A stretch of 64,000 nucleotides of DNA from Ifrita kowaldi (taxonomy: Eukaryota; Chordata; Aves; Passeriformes; Cinclosomatidae): positions 558,001 through 622,000 of the forward strand of contig VZRS01000224.1 of the NCBI GenBank assembly GCA_013398055.1, given 5' to 3'. Positions 37,401 to 49,942 of this stretch are shown here, one piece after another. The notes beneath the pieces are model-generated. The model was not told the DNA's origin. It made no database searches and worked only from the letters and a program-made list of their open reading frames with translations. The translations under genes were made by a program, and so were the position numbers. Within the stretch, counting starts at the first letter, position 1. Each line of letters starts with the position of its first letter.

Positions 37401-39368
37401 TTGCAGAAGCAAGGGAAGCAACTGGGGCACAAAGAGGTTTATTTTCCCACACATAAGTAAAAATGTACTAGTCACAGTCAGGCCAAGAGCAACAGGACAT
37501 CATGTTAACAATGGCCTCAGCCATTTCGGGTGAGATGGGAGAGATCCAGTTTCTAGAGACTGCACATCTTAGCTAGAAGGACAACTGTCCACATGCCCAG
37601 TAGCTGAATGCAAATCTGCTCAGTGGAAAACACGGAAGAAGGGACCTCAGGAAGTCTGTCCTTGCCCCGAGGTGTCAGTAATTATGCCCATCAGCCCACA
37701 TGGCACACAGAGTAACTTGCCAGGGAAGCGACAAAACGAACGGCTGCATCACATTCAGTGTCAGGGCAGTCTTACTAAGCAGCCTGCCTCAAAAATGCAG
37801 TAAAAGCACCATGCCATGAGTCCCCCTGCTTCACACAAAAGACAGGAGTCAGCAGTGGTGCATGTCTTCTTCCAGAGACATTAAAAACTATAGGAAGCAA
37901 GGAATTGGGTTCCCAGATGCAAGGAATGCTGAGCACTTGCTCAATGACCCATTGGAGTAGCACAGGATGCCTCCAACTGAAACACCATCACTCATTTGAA
38001 AAAAAGGAAAAAACCACACTCTTAGGTGGTTCAGATTATGCTGACAGTAAAAAACACTACACTGCCCCAGGACTCAGTAGTCTAATTGCCTGGGCTCTGG
38101 GCCCCAAGCTAAAAAACTCCTTCCCAAATAAACAGTCCACAAGAACTGATTTATTTTTCTGCTCCATCAACAATAATCCTCAGCCAACAGAAGCAGAGTA
38201 TTTGGTGTGCTTTAATATGCAGGTTAACCAGGTGAAGCCAGTAATGCAGTTGCCCTCCTCTTTGGGGAGAAGGTGGTGAAACTGTGCTTAATGTCATCTC
38301 TTCAAAAAGGCGTTTTCTACACATGTATACGCTAGCACGTCAGTCTCGTTGCATAACCGGATTGTGCAATCATTGCACATTCATTTACATCTCCTGTTCC
38401 AGAGCTCCAGAAGTGGGAAGGAGGAATCACTGTCAAGGGAAAACGTGGATTTTGCAGGAGTGGTCTCCTTGGCCACAGGAGGATGGTCTGAAGAGAGGTC
38501 AAAGGCAGCAGGGAGGGCACCAGGACTCCGTCCCTAATGCCTCTACTGCTCACCCAGAGCAGACATCTGGAACAGAGTTTTAGTTAGAAATCTCAAAGCA
38601 AAGAATGACTTCATAGCATCAGGGGATGACTAGCATCAGCTTGGGCTGCAAGCAGAGAAGATTATGGTTTCTCCTTTTAATGCTTATGACTATGTCATTG
38701 CCACAGAACTGTAAAGAAGAAATAGGCAAGAGCGCAGTATCAGGTTTCCATAGACTGTACAAACTGGATTATTCAAGAGTGACTCAAGTTTCCTAACAAG
38801 CATGGAGAAGTCTGCATTAAGATAGCATCTCTTGATTTTTCCCAAAATCAATTGCAACAGGCTGCCCTTTAAAATACTGCTCTAAACTCCCATCCTCGTG
38901 TGTATTTCCAGGCAGCATTTAGTGGATTCACCACACTTGTGCATAAGGAGGACACAGAACACAAACAGTACCAGGGACCAGACCCTAGACCAGCATTAAA
39001 ACCCCACCAGCCAGAATATACACTCACACAATGTCAGGAGAGATGTTCAGCTCTCACCACAAAGGTAGATCGCCAGCCATAAAAACCTAACACCATAGTT
39101 TTACTCAGAGGCTGTGCATACTCATCAAGGAAAAAGGAGAAAAAGGCAATAAAATTAATCCCCCAAATTAAGCCAAAAAAGAAAGCTCCTGGTTCAGCCA
39201 TCTCCATCCATCTCTGAGATTTCCAAGCATTTAAAACACTGAAGTGGCTTCCAGCTCCGCCTTAATACCATCCCAATGATGGCAGGACCAAGATACCATA
39301 ACAACCATGAAAAAGTAAAGCTGCTCTAAGTTAAACATGCAGCCACACTCTGGGTTTTCACATCCAAA
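34441..39368. other. Intron-like or intergenic sequence
   Basis: Low-complexity A-rich tract at 37.0 kb; otherwise nothing recognised. At 37.37-37.40 kb two minus-strand donor-like sites lie 13 bases apart, without a convincing exon. Confidence 0.5.
36998..37066. repeat. A-rich low-complexity tract (AAAC/AAC)
   Basis: Poly-A runs mixed with CAAA and AAC units; simple low-complexity DNA. Confidence 0.9.
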
Positions 39369-39378
39369 NNNNNNNNNN
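39369..39378. other. Assembly gap (10 N)
   Basis: Ten undetermined bases between CATCCAAA and an A-run. The fixed small size and the poly-A neighbour suggest a homopolymer or local assembly break of uncertain true length. Confidence 0.99.
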
Positions 39379-39691
39379 AAAAAAGAAGGTTTTTTTCGTT
39401 ATATCTTCCTCTACTATAAACTTCTAGATATTAATCAAAATCTAAATATATCTAGAGAGATAGAAATGTGAAGTGCATTTTTAATTATGTTTAATTTATG
39501 TAACACAATTTGATCAGATCACACATGAGGCTGCATCCTCATCCTGAATTTCAAATAGCTTCTGGTTAGAGCTGCAGACCCACCAGCTCAGCTCAACGAA
39601 GCGGGGCTGAAGCAGAATAAGCATAGCAGCAGCTGCAAACATCTGAGCCTGACCTGGCTCTGGCAATTTAACCTTCCTTAACACCACATCA

Positions 39692-39753
39692 TTTTAAAAA
39701 ATTAGTAGTAATAATAATCAATCTAAAAACAATTAGTAGTAATAATAATGAAT
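39692..39753. repeat. Two-copy AT-rich tandem duplication, period 31
   Basis: ATTAGTAGTAATAATAATC at 39701 and ATTAGTAGTAATAATAATG at 39732 are near-identical and both are preceded by a short A-run. The 31-base offset indicates a local tandem duplication. The TAA/TAG trinucleotide content probably makes it unstable. Confidence 0.85.
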
Positions 39754-39792
39754 TTAATCAATAAACATTATTTACCTTAAAACAACACTTCG

Positions 39793-40036
39793 TAGAATCA
39801 TAAAATGGTTTGGGCTGGAAGGGACCTTAAAAATAATCATGTTCCAACCCCACCACCACAGGCAGGAACACTTTCCACTAGACCAGGCTGCTCGAAGTCC
39901 CTGGCCTTGAATATTCCCAGGAATAGGACATCCACAACTTCTCTGGGCAAACTGTGCCAGTGCTTCACCACCCTAACACTAAAAAATTTCTTCCTAATAT
40001 CTAATCTAAATCTACTCTCTTTCAGTTTAAATCTTG
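39793..40036 (-). mobile_element. CR1 LINE, 5'-truncated 3' end
   Basis: This is the reverse complement of CR1: the plus strand starts TAGAATCATAAAATGGTTTG, followed by CATCCACAACTTCTCTGGGC and TTCTTCCTAATATCTAATC. The 3' end of the element is at 39793. The insertion is next to an AT-rich tandem duplication. Confidence 0.96.
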
Positions 40037-43000
40037 CACGTTAGCTTGCCTCACCTGAACCTCCAGAGACATTGAAAGATCTTCCTGGGGAGCAAAGGCA
40101 GCGGCATGGCATCCTCTGGAGAGGCCAAGGGATGTACCTTAACTGATCTAAGTAGTGAGAAATCTATTCAGTGAATCACTATAAACTCCTCTGGTAACTG
40201 CAAAGAGGAAATAGGATTACTTTCCCTGACCTCCTCTTCACACCTGAGCAGCAAGCGGAAAAGTACCCACAAACGGGCCTGGGAGACAGAAGCGTTTCAG
40301 CAGGACTCTGCTGGTGGGCTCTGCTCCTGCACAAGGCAGCTGCCAGGTCACGGCTCCAGCACTCGCTGAAACCTGCACAGCAGCACCCTGGCAGCACTGG
40401 GGCAGAAGCCAGGCTCCAGGCTTCCCCATGCAGCCTTGTGCTCACACCTCTCTACACCTTCCAACGCTGGCACCCGTGAGGACGGCGGCCAGGGGCACTT
40501 AGGAGCAGCCCTCAGCCCCACAGTGCTCACATGCTGGAGCCTTGTAGGGCAGTCCTGCAGGGGAATGGGGTGAAGGGGCAAGGAAAGAAGAGAAGATCTA
40601 ACCAAACACTTACCAATTACACCTGCTAATTGCGCCTTCCTAAGCGTACACAACAACAGCACACAGAATCCCTCTTGCCTCAGAGCATCACCAGGATGCC
40701 TTCAGAGAGCCAGGTTTTCTGGGAGCAGGGGTTGGGGGGTGGCAAATAACTACGTTGAATTTGAAGGTTCAGATTTGAAGAGAATATTTTTGCAAAGAGA
40801 AATCAACACGTTTAACAGTGAGCAGGAGCACAGCGCACATAATCCTTTCACATCCTGACAGGGTAGAACTGCGGAGGCCTGCTATGAAGCATGTCTGAAT
40901 AACAGCGTCTTCATTTTTTGAATATCTAATTAGGAGTTTCTATATATTGCATAGCATTGCTATAAGATATAATTTCGTTGGCAAACACTAAAGATCTCAG
41001 TCTGTAAGTATGCTTTAGGCAATCAAAATTCAAATCTGGATACATATCCAAGATATGTATGGCACCGGTAGTTTTTTTTTTTAATTCTAACAATTACAAT
41101 CAAATTAGCAGATTAACTCATATCAGTTTTAAGCAAATGCAAGCTACAAGCAAATGAGCCTACACCACCACCACAACAGTATATTTCTGGATTGTTAGTA
41201 TTCTTACTCCCATTAGCGACTTCACATATATTTAACACATATTAAAGGGCAGTAAAAATCTAAGAAGGCTACGGATGCCAGAAGTTAGCACCGACTTAAA
41301 ACTCACATATGCCAAAAAAACACTTGGAACTGAGCTAATTCCCACTGTGGGAACTGAAAGGCAGATTCGTGTAACACAATGGGCAACAAGTCCATTCCTT
41401 TAATTTCAGTCGCCAAATTTTAATTAATTTCCATCCAGGCAAACACCAAGCATTTCTGCTGATCTTGCAGGATGTAAGCTCATTTGCACAATAAATGCGG
41501 TTTAACAAGTCACCACATTTATAGCAAGTTGCTTCAGTCTTATCTAACTGCACAGTTTGAGAAGTCAGTGATGGGTAAGTGAAACCCCACCCACGTCACA
41601 GTTTCTGGAGTTGAGCACAAGAAAACTGAAGGAGTTGCTACTTTGCCATTGCAAGTGAGACTGCCAACAGTATATTGACTGTTAGAATCCACGTTCTGAA
41701 TTATGTGTATGCCCCTTATGCAGGAAGGGAAAAAAGCATGCACTTCACACTTTTGAGTTTCTCCTACAAAATTAATGGCCATACTCCAATGCCCCAGAGC
41801 TCCCCTAAAAAAAAAAAAAGCAAAAGCAAAGACCCTCCTTTGCTGTATGAATCCGAACAGGTCACATATAAACAAAAGGGCCCCATGTCCTGCCTGTGCT
41901 GAGGGGCACAAAGCAGAGACCATCAGCAGGGGGTTCTGCCAGCAGAATCGGCAAGTGGGGCTGCCCAGGAGCTGCTGCCCATCCAGACAGGGCCAGCTGC
42001 CCTGGTGGAATTTACAACCACCTCCAGGTGACCAGGAGTGGTGTAGGGCTCTCCCAGATACAGCACTTTTGCTCACTTGTCACCCTCCTCTGCAGCACCA
42101 ACAGTGGAATGAGAGCAGCACCAATGCTGCTCGGCTACGGAAGTTGCAGGTCAGCCTCACCAGCAAGCAGCTGCCTCTACATCTCCTGCCCCATACACTT
42201 TCAACTTTCCCCAGAACCACAGTTTCCACGGACAGCACAAAGGCTGCTCACACATATCACTCTGACATGTATATACACCGCTCATTTCATTAAAAAAAGG
42301 TTTTAATTTCCTGATTTCCACGCATGATGAAAATGTCATTCTGGTAGCAACTAAATTAAAGGAGGGGTATCTCTAACATGTTCCAAGAGAGACACCAACA
42401 TTCAAGAAGCAGAGTGCAGCCCACTTCATCATTTCACATCCTAGTGCAGAAGCAGCATGGAGGCCTGGCACTAAGTGGCCTCTGAGAAAGATACCAAAAA
42501 ATAATTAAGATGCTAATAAAATAAGAATTCTTACATATTACAGAGCACAGCTAGGAGATCTCATTTAGTCAGCAAATATTATGGTGAAGGGCACCTCTGC
42601 TTGCAAGCACTTTTCTGGTAATCAGTCCAAATTTAAATCTGAGTATGTACTATTTCAGACACTATATCCCCAGTACAGTCTCTCAAGTACGCATGTGCCA
42701 GGCCTCGGAACCTACACCCTGCAGACTTATGTAGCAACAGCCTTGACAAAACTAAAAAGGAGTCCCACATGCTCACACCAACATGAGCCTACATTGCACA
42801 CCAGTAAAGCACTTGGAGAAACATGGGCTACTTAGAAATGCAATCAGAGCCATCCCTGGCATGCTGTCTTGAAGCACCAACAGGACTGAATGCACTTGCA
42901 GCTGCATGGATTCCTAGCATCCCCAAAAACTAGATTTCTAAGACTAGAACAAGAGAAGACTCGTACCTTTAAGTTTAATTAACTCTAGAATAAGGCATAT

Positions 43001-44538
43001 TTTCAGACAGAACTATAACATCATTGATACTGTGCAGTGATGCAAGATGCCTTTAACAACTCAGTAAGTTGTCCGAGGAAACCGAGCGCTGCCCTCCACT
43101 CCTCCAGCAATTCCTCATCTCTGTCTGATGCGGCAGCTCTAAGAGTCCCAGGAGCTTTTGAGTGACTATATTTTTAATGCTAGAGCCACTTCTGGTCCCA
43201 CATACCACAAACCAAAGCATTGCTAAGCCTTCACCATTCATTACAGAAGTGCTTCAAAACTTAATACATGTGCTTCCTAGGGTATCATTTTAAGCAATCT
43301 AGTAAAGACCAGTATCCACTATTGAAACCTAAAACAAGCATGAGGCTTAATGAAGCTCTTAGAAGATAAAAATCAATCCAATAAAAGCATCTTAGTTCTT
43401 TTTATTCCTTCTCTGTTAGGAAGGGTGACCTACCAAGAAATCTCATGATGCTGCACTGCTCACTTAATACATCTGCATATCACAAACTACAGTGCAGGAA
43501 TGATGCACCTTTGTTTGATGAACACACATGATTAATGTTTACTGAGTAGATTTAGAAATAATACTTAAATGTGAATAGCACTTATCATCACAGATCAATT
43601 CAATTCATGCCGAAGCTCTCTATGGAGCCGCAGAGACGCTGTTCTTCAAAATGTGACTCTTTCCAGTGCACTTAATTTCTGAAGTGCCACCTATCATCAC
43701 CAAGAGCAGTGTTTCCCCAATACTTAAAACCCATTTTAGCAACCAGACTCACAAACAAAACGTTACAAAATTCATTAAAATATTAGTATGCACTACCATA
43801 TGCTTAACTATGACTAGCTGCAGCCAGCATCAGTGAATTTGAAGTTCCTTCCTCACAAGAGTTGACAATGAAGTAAATATATCCATCTTTTACATATTTC
43901 TGGAAGAGCAAAACAATAAACTATTTATCAGATTATCTTCACTGTGTCTTACTTTACTATTCATTACTCAAGGTTATAAAAACATTCCCATTAGAAATCC
44001 TTGTTTCATATATGAACTTTTTCCCAAAACAGAAGGGGCTGAGGGTTGAATCTCTCTAGCCACAGCCCTACGTATTTCACAAATCTGTGGCTGCAAAATA
44101 TATCTGCATTTTTATTCCAGAAGTCAAGCACTTATTCTACAAAATGATTCACCAGTTGAGTAAACAGACACACGTATTAAGGCAGCATCGTGCTTTTGAA
44201 ATCGAAAAGATCTGAGCCGACATCTCGAGACTACATAATTTCTGGAGCCTTACTGAAAAACCCAAACCACCTAAAGTATTTCCTATTTTATTGTTGATCA
44301 TTGTATTAAAACGAAAAAAGGAAAAAGAGAAAAAGAAAACAATCTCACATACCTCATCCAAACATCTTTATCTCCTTGCACCACACTGCTTCCCCTTTCC
44401 ATCACAGGCAGCAAAAAGCTCCAGTTCCCCAAACGACCAACTTCACCGACAACTTGTAAAACCATGTGATACAAAAATAATGATAATAAGGAAGTAGCTG
44501 AGCGTGCCATAAAAAATACGGTGGCAGAGAGCAGTTAC
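40037..44538. other. Intron-like or intergenic sequence
   Basis: At 40611-40665 a minus-strand acceptor-like tract (GTTGTTGTGTACGCTTAG) is followed 26 bases later by a strong donor, AATTG|GTAAGTGTT, which would be a micro-exon if real. A 178-codon minus frame at 41540-42076 has no recognisable domain. Confidence 0.45.
41807..41819. repeat. Poly-A tract (13 A)
   Basis: Simple homopolymer, without a retrocopy visible upstream. Confidence 0.9.
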
Positions 44539-44573
44539 CTTGTCTTTGTAGTGAAGTTCTTTAAAGTCAGGCA
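44539..44573 (-). CDS. Possible short exon near the CpG island
   Basis: The donor AAAGACAAG|GTAACTGC follows an open frame reading PDFKELHYKDK. The acceptor is weak (TTTTCCTGAAG). Just upstream on this strand, at about 44645-44705, is a long pyrimidine tract ending TCTGTTCAG|CTACTTGC and a second donor, TTATAG|GTAAGACA. The region therefore has several competing splice-like signals, and the exon limits are unsure. Confidence 0.13.
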
Positions 44574-45272
44574 CTTCAGGAAAATTCAGTTCATTATGTC
44601 AGTATACAAAGCCACTCACACATTTTGTTTTGTTGTTTTGTCTTACCTATAATCATGCAAGTAGCTGAACAGATACCACAGCAAACAGAAAATAGGCAAA
44701 GAAAATTAAGATAAAATTAAAACATAATTCAAGGCTCTGATGGGAAACTCAAAACCACTGACGCAGCTTCGCCATGAGTTATTCAGGCACAGATGAGGAG
44801 AGCACCTTGCACCTGCAAAGATTAAGCTGAACTTTCACACCTGAAACTAAGCAAAATGCAAGGTGACTCACAGACAACGTAGACTGCTACAAGATGCATT
44901 TTGGTGGCAGTGAGCAGGTATGCAAGACACTATATAGTTTTCTCACAACAGGGTGGGCTGAGGCCAGGTGTCAGGGCAGAGCAGACTCAACTGCAGCTCT
45001 TGAGGCTATTTGCCACATGTAAAAAGGTATGACTGTATAGCATTTACCCTGACAGAATCCAGAAACAGGAAGCCAAACACACACTCTTCTACCTGCATAT
45101 GCATGCGTGTGTGCTGTATGAATGTGTAACACAACGCATTATGCTGGGGGGCCACAAATCACCTGGGGAAGCACCTTAAGGGACAGAGGTAAATGCCCAC
45201 AGGTATGTAACCAGTACTGAGGGAATGCACAGTCTGAGTTAAAGGCAATCTTCAATTGTGATTTTTCCATCT

Positions 45273-45287
45273 AAAAAAAAAAAAAAA
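45273..45287. repeat. Poly-A tract (15 A)
   Basis: Simple homopolymer about 30 bases before a short CR1 fragment. It is on the 5' side of that element, so it is not its tail. Confidence 0.92.
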
Positions 45288-45317
45288 GTAAAAGAAATGC
45301 ATAATAAAAACCTCACA

Positions 45318-45373
45318 CAGATGATCTTTAAGACCCCTTCCAATACAAACTATTCCATGACTCTGTGACTCTA
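45318..45373 (+). mobile_element. Short CR1 3' fragment
   Basis: About 55 bases: GATCTTTAAGACCCCTTCCA, then the degraded tail TATTCCATGACTCTGTGACT. The element is heavily truncated. Confidence 0.8.
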
Positions 45374-46653
45374 TATACTCATTCCACTTTAAATAAATCA
45401 TTTAAATTTCCACAATTTAAACTGTTCACTGATCTAGATTCAAAAGCTTTGAGCAACTTCTGGGAAGATTATTCGTGATTTTTCAGTCTTTCTAATATTT
45501 TTTACTACCTGTGATTTTCAAACCAAATACAACAGAATCAGAACAACCCAGAATTCATTTTACATGGAGACCAATTCACTACAAAATAGTGCTGACCACA
45601 GAGAACTCCTGTGATAAGGCCACCCAAAGCACCTGTCCCATGCCTGTTTTGTCCTCAGGCTTTCAGGCTTACATCCATTCACCCTTCTGCAGCTAGACAT
45701 CTATTCTCATTCCTTCGACAATGGCAGCAAATAAATTTAGGTGAACAAGCTTCCTTGGGACTAGAAGTCCAGGAGGTATACATGCCCATGCGACCTTAAC
45801 ACTTGCCACTAAGAAAAATCAACAATACATCCACCTCCAGATGAGTGACACCAAAACTCCATGTTTCCTGTTCAAGAAAGTTACAGGGTTTTATCTGAAC
45901 CCATTTTCAAAAGCAGACTGAAAGGATAAGACCATTCAAGGAAGCTTAACTGTGACAGCTCCTTTACAATAAATCTCAACACTTGCCATAAAGCAAAGAC
46001 ATCATGAAATATGCACATCACAGAGATGTTTTATATTTTATATATGATGGTTAGCCAAAAAGCTATCATATTTGTGTCAAAAATTGTTATTCACAGCTGC
46101 AGTGGAGTTCTTGTCTCCCCTGTCTTAAGCCTTGTGTCTCCCACTATCACAGGTAAGGAAAAATGTTGCTTTTACTTGACTATACTACAAGAGAAGTTTC
46201 ATTCTTCCATGCAACTTTCACAACAATTTCGTTATTATCTCTGAAGCAGATCTTGTTCTTGCTTCGACTTTCTCTGAGCAACACTGGTCACCATCAGCAC
46301 TCATTCACAACCAACAATGCAGCAAGTCTGGCAGAACACATCCCAAATGCTTCACTCAAGGCAGCCACCCCATGGCGGGGTCATGGGGACTTTGCTCCCT
46401 TAGAGTTCAACAGGGGATTTGTTCATAAGGAGAGTTTGTGACAAGAAAGTCTGGAATAAACTACTCTGTATGTATAACTGAGAACAATTTTACCTACTTA
46501 AATAAATTTATGTTACTGATAATTTTACGCTAATCCCTTTGGCTTATACCCTTATTTTATAAGCCATTTTTATTTTAATGTTTTTATTCAGAAGAGCTTG
46601 CATGCTGTTTTGAGCTCCTAACAGGTAATGCTGACACCTCTGAACTTTCTTCA
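45374..46653. other. Unannotated AT-rich sequence
   Basis: No repeat or exon recognised. Confidence 0.5.
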
Positions 46654-47277
46654 GTGAAAAATGAAAAAGCAGCTCAACATCACGTATTAAATCAGGGCAT
46701 TACATATTTACAAGCATTAGAGCAGTTAGCCCTCAACTTCTGGCTGAGAAACACAGCCTTGCCACTATGCAGAAAGTGCACGTGTTTTTTCAGTTCTTGT
46801 ATGTTTCATACACTTTGTGAAGAATCTGAAAAGTGCCTTATTGCACTTGTAAACATGCAAACCCCAACAAGACAAAGTGTTTTGAAGTTTTACTTAAGGG
46901 GAAAAAAAATACCCCCCGTTTCTCAGCCTGCGTCAGCAGTGCACAATGTACTCCCAAGCCCTAAGTCAGTGCCAGGCTCTAAGGCGAGCCCGCACTCCCT
47001 CTGTCAGCAGAAAAGTCGGTCGCTAATCTGTGCTCATCTCTGGAGCCGTGTTCCTCCTCTGCGGGGCCCTCGGCTGACTCAGGCTTCGCTCCCAGCCCTA
47101 TGCCTGCACCTACCGCAGGTCCCCAGACCACGGGCAAACCAACAGCTCCCAAACTGGACAAAATTAAAAGTAATCTTACTCGATCTGAGCCGTGAAGAAT
47201 CGGTGATAAACAAGGCAAACGGGCTGCACGCCTCAGCCAGGTCAGTTATAGGGTTGACACCCAGGGGCTGCTGGTAA
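46654..47277 (+). CDS. 207-codon open frame following a splice-acceptor-like site
   Basis: This is the longest open frame outside the CpG island. It begins directly after CTCTGAACTTTCTTCAG (acceptor-like, AG at 46652-46653) and ends at a stop at 47277. It has no ATG at the start; the first in-frame methionine is well inside. Residues about 38-62 hold closely spaced cysteines: CRKCTCFFSSC, then a histidine, then CEESEKC. This spacing resembles a small metal-binding module, but I do not recognise the family. The second half is proline- and serine-rich, in GC-richer DNA. A few such ORFs per several hundred kilobases are expected by chance. If real, it would be a 3' exon of a plus-strand transcript ending just left of the CpG island. 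Confidence 0.2.
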   Translation: MKNEKAAQHHVLNQGITYLQALEQLALNFWLRNTALPLCRKCTCFFSSCMFHTLCEESEKCLIALVNMQTPTRQSVLKFYLRGKKIPPVSQPASAVHNVLPSPKSVPGSKASPHSLCQQKSRSLICAHLWSRVPPLRGPRLTQASLPALCLHLPQVPRPRANQQLPNWTKLKVILLDLSREESVINKANGLHASARSVIGLTPRGCW

Positions 47278-48214
47278 CTAAACTTGAAAGTGTGCTTAAG
47301 AAACTCTGCTCTTCCTTGGCTCAAGCGGTAAAACCTGCAAGCCTGCAACTTTCAGAGCAGCCCGGCAGTTATGCAGCCAAAGGGACGGGGCCAACACGTG
47401 TCCGCTGCATAACAGAGCGACTGTTTAATTATGGAAGGAGAGTACATGTGCATGTGCCCACCAGCAGCGGCAGGGTATGTACTGCACTCTACCAGAGAGT
47501 ACTGCAGCCAAAAAACATACCAGTAGCGGTTCTCCCTGTCACAGCAGAGGTATGTGGGCATAGGATGTGCTCAATCTGTTAGAGGGAGGTGTGCGAGACT
47601 TCCTCCTTGCTGAAGCACCACAGGACGAGCAGTAATAAAACAGGAAGCACCTAGTAAGTTACACAGTTTTCTTATTTCAGCGTTTCTTATTTGCTCGTTT
47701 GAATTTGGGAGCTCTTTGATTTTATTTTGGTTTGTTTGGATTTTAGTTCTCTTCTACTCATTCTGAAAAGGCACTTTAAGGAGACTAAAATACCACTGGA
47801 AAAAAACCCCAGCATTTTCCAGTGACAAGTTACCTTATTTAAGAGTTGTCAGCCATCAATCACTTCACTCCTATTGAAGTTTTTCATGACAGATGTGTTC
47901 AGACAATTATCCTTTAATTTTTTTAGTCAAACACATCAATAGAAACTAACCAACTACTTTTAAAAGCTCTAAAAGCTTTCAGCTAAAAAGGAGTTACAGA
48001 TTAATCTGCATTTCCTTAGCAGGATGTTGCTTACCTCTAAGAAAATAGAAATTTACAAAAAACCGATGTAACAAACATTCCTAGCAGTGCAATTAGAAAT
48101 ACATAAATACAGGATTAAGGTTGATACTTAAAAAAAAAAAAAAAAGGGCAGATAATACAAATACTAGAAAGCGAAGCAAAGAGTTTGACTGGCCCTAACT
48201 GGAACTAAGTCCCG
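47278..48214. other. Left shoulder of the CpG island
   Basis: AT-rich DNA. A minus-strand donor-like site, CTTAGAG|GTAAGCAAC, lies at about 48030; the same spot is also a good acceptor (TTTCTATTTTCTTAG), and these competing readings prevent an exon call. Confidence 0.45.
48130..48145. repeat. Poly-A tract (16 A) at the edge of the CpG island
   Basis: Homopolymer just left of the sharp rise in CpG content. Confidence 0.92.
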
Positions 48215-49496
48215 AACACACCAGAGCGCGCCGATGCCGTGCTAGGTGCGCGCACCTCACGCATTTATTGCCATCATTTAATCCCTCACAGGGTGGAGGA
48301 GGCTCTGCCTGTACGCAGACGGCACAAGCTCGTTCTGACAATGCTCTCACGAAATAGTGTCACGAAACCCGGCGGTGCCTCCGCCGCGCACGGGGACGCG
48401 GGTGGGTGACACTTTCTGGACAAAGGCCTCGGAGAGAGAGGATTCATTCGCAACAGCGCTAAGCCATTATCACCCACGGGGATGCAAAGCTGGAGGGTAC
48501 CATGGGCCTGGCGCTGCCACCCCGGCCACACAGCCCCAAGCGCAGCTTCGCCTGGCTCGCCCCGCAGCTGCCTGGGAGGCAGTCGGTGCCCGCGGGTTCC
48601 CCGGGACCAAGCGAGCGGGTGCCCCGGGCGCTGGGGCGGTAGCGCCGCAGCCGATCCCACCGCGGGGCTCCGGGCAGCACCGGCTGCGGCTCCGGCCGGC
48701 GCGGGGCTGAGCACAAATCCCCGCCGCCAACAGGTTGCTCCCACCGCTCCGGTGAGACGGCAGGGACTGCGCTGCGGGAGGCAGGGAAGGAGGGAGCTCC
48801 GTCCCACCACGGAACACGAGAAAGACGCACCCGCAACTCAAGTTTAACAAAGCCATCAGGACAAATAGTGCGGCTTACTCATTAAACACACGGTATTTCT
48901 GCAACCCTTGTTCTGCCTCCGCTCTTTCCCCACCCCTGTTTGCCTCTGTCCCCGCTCCGCCGCCCGACGGCAAAGCCCCGCCACGCCGGGGCGGACGGCG
49001 GCACGGACCGCCCCCGTTCCGAGCCCGGGTCCGGGCAGCGCCGGGGCCGCGTCGGAGCTCCCGGGGCACTACCAGCACACGGGTGCTAAGCCCGGGCCCC
49101 GCCGGCCGCCCCGGAGGAGCAGGAGGCGGTGGCGCTCCCGCCGGCTTTGCCCGGGGACGGCGCCGTGACACCGCGTGAACTTTTGCTTTCGGCGGGGCAG
49201 TGCTGGGAGGGCGGAGAGCGGGGGGGACGGCCCCGGTTCCTCCAGCGCCCCACCGGCGGGAGGGCTAGAATGCTTTTCTCCCTTAGGCGTTTTCCCTTTG
49301 GAAAGGTGAAAAAAAGTAGAAATGTGAGGTTAAACTGAAAGAGCGGAGCCGGAGCGCTGCAGACGGCACGGCGGGCATCATGCAGCCGGGGAGGGCGGCG
49401 TGCCCAGCCGCCTGCAGCGCCGCGGCTCCTGCCCGGGGGCGGCGGAGCCTCCCGGGACCCCGCTCCGACGGGGCGTCCCCGACCAGCCGCCTGTTA

Positions 49497-49521
49497 CCTT
49501 CCAGCCGGCCGAGCTGTTGCT
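49497..49521 (-). other. Possible 3' end of a minus-strand first exon (splice donor)
   Basis: Read on the minus strand, the sequence leaving the gap is AGCAACAGCTCGGCCGG followed by CTGGAAG|GTAACAG, a good match to the vertebrate donor consensus. All three frames are open over this short visible part; one reads QQLGRLE before the donor. Where the exon starts, or whether it is coding, cannot be seen because the gap begins immediately upstream. Confidence 0.3.
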
Positions 49522-49942
49522 NNNNNNNNNNNNNNNNNNNNNNNNNNNNNNNNNNNNNNNNNNNNNNNNNNNNNNNNNNNNNNNNNNNNNNNNNNNNNNN
49601 NNNNNNNNNNNNNNNNNNNNNNNNNNNNNNNNNNNNNNNNNNNNNNNNNNNNNNNNNNNNNNNNNNNNNNNNNNNNNNNNNNNNNNNNNNNNNNNNNNNN
49701 NNNNNNNNNNNNNNNNNNNNNNNNNNNNNNNNNNNNNNNNNNNNNNNNNNNNNNNNNNNNNNNNNNNNNNNNNNNNNNNNNNNNNNNNNNNNNNNNNNNN
49801 NNNNNNNNNNNNNNNNNNNNNNNNNNNNNNNNNNNNNNNNNNNNNNNNNNNNNNNNNNNNNNNNNNNNNNNNNNNNNNNNNNNNNNNNNNNNNNNNNNNN
49901 NNNNNNNNNNNNNNNNNNNNNNNNNNNNNNNNNNNNNNNNNN
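49522..49942. other. Assembly gap (421 N) inside the CpG island
   Basis: A run of 421 undetermined bases. It is flanked on both sides by extremely GC-rich sequence, the usual cause of dropout in short-read assemblies. Any open frame drawn across it is meaningless. The missing bases probably include the core promoter and first-exon sequence. Confidence 0.99.

Noticed and set aside
41540..42076. 178-codon minus-strand open frame
   Set aside because: Contains a poly-Phe run translated from the A13 tract and no recognisable domain.
48286..48856. Several 117-174 codon open frames on both strands in the CpG island
   Set aside because: Stop codons are rare in such GC-rich DNA; frames overlap on both strands and none has a recognisable domain.
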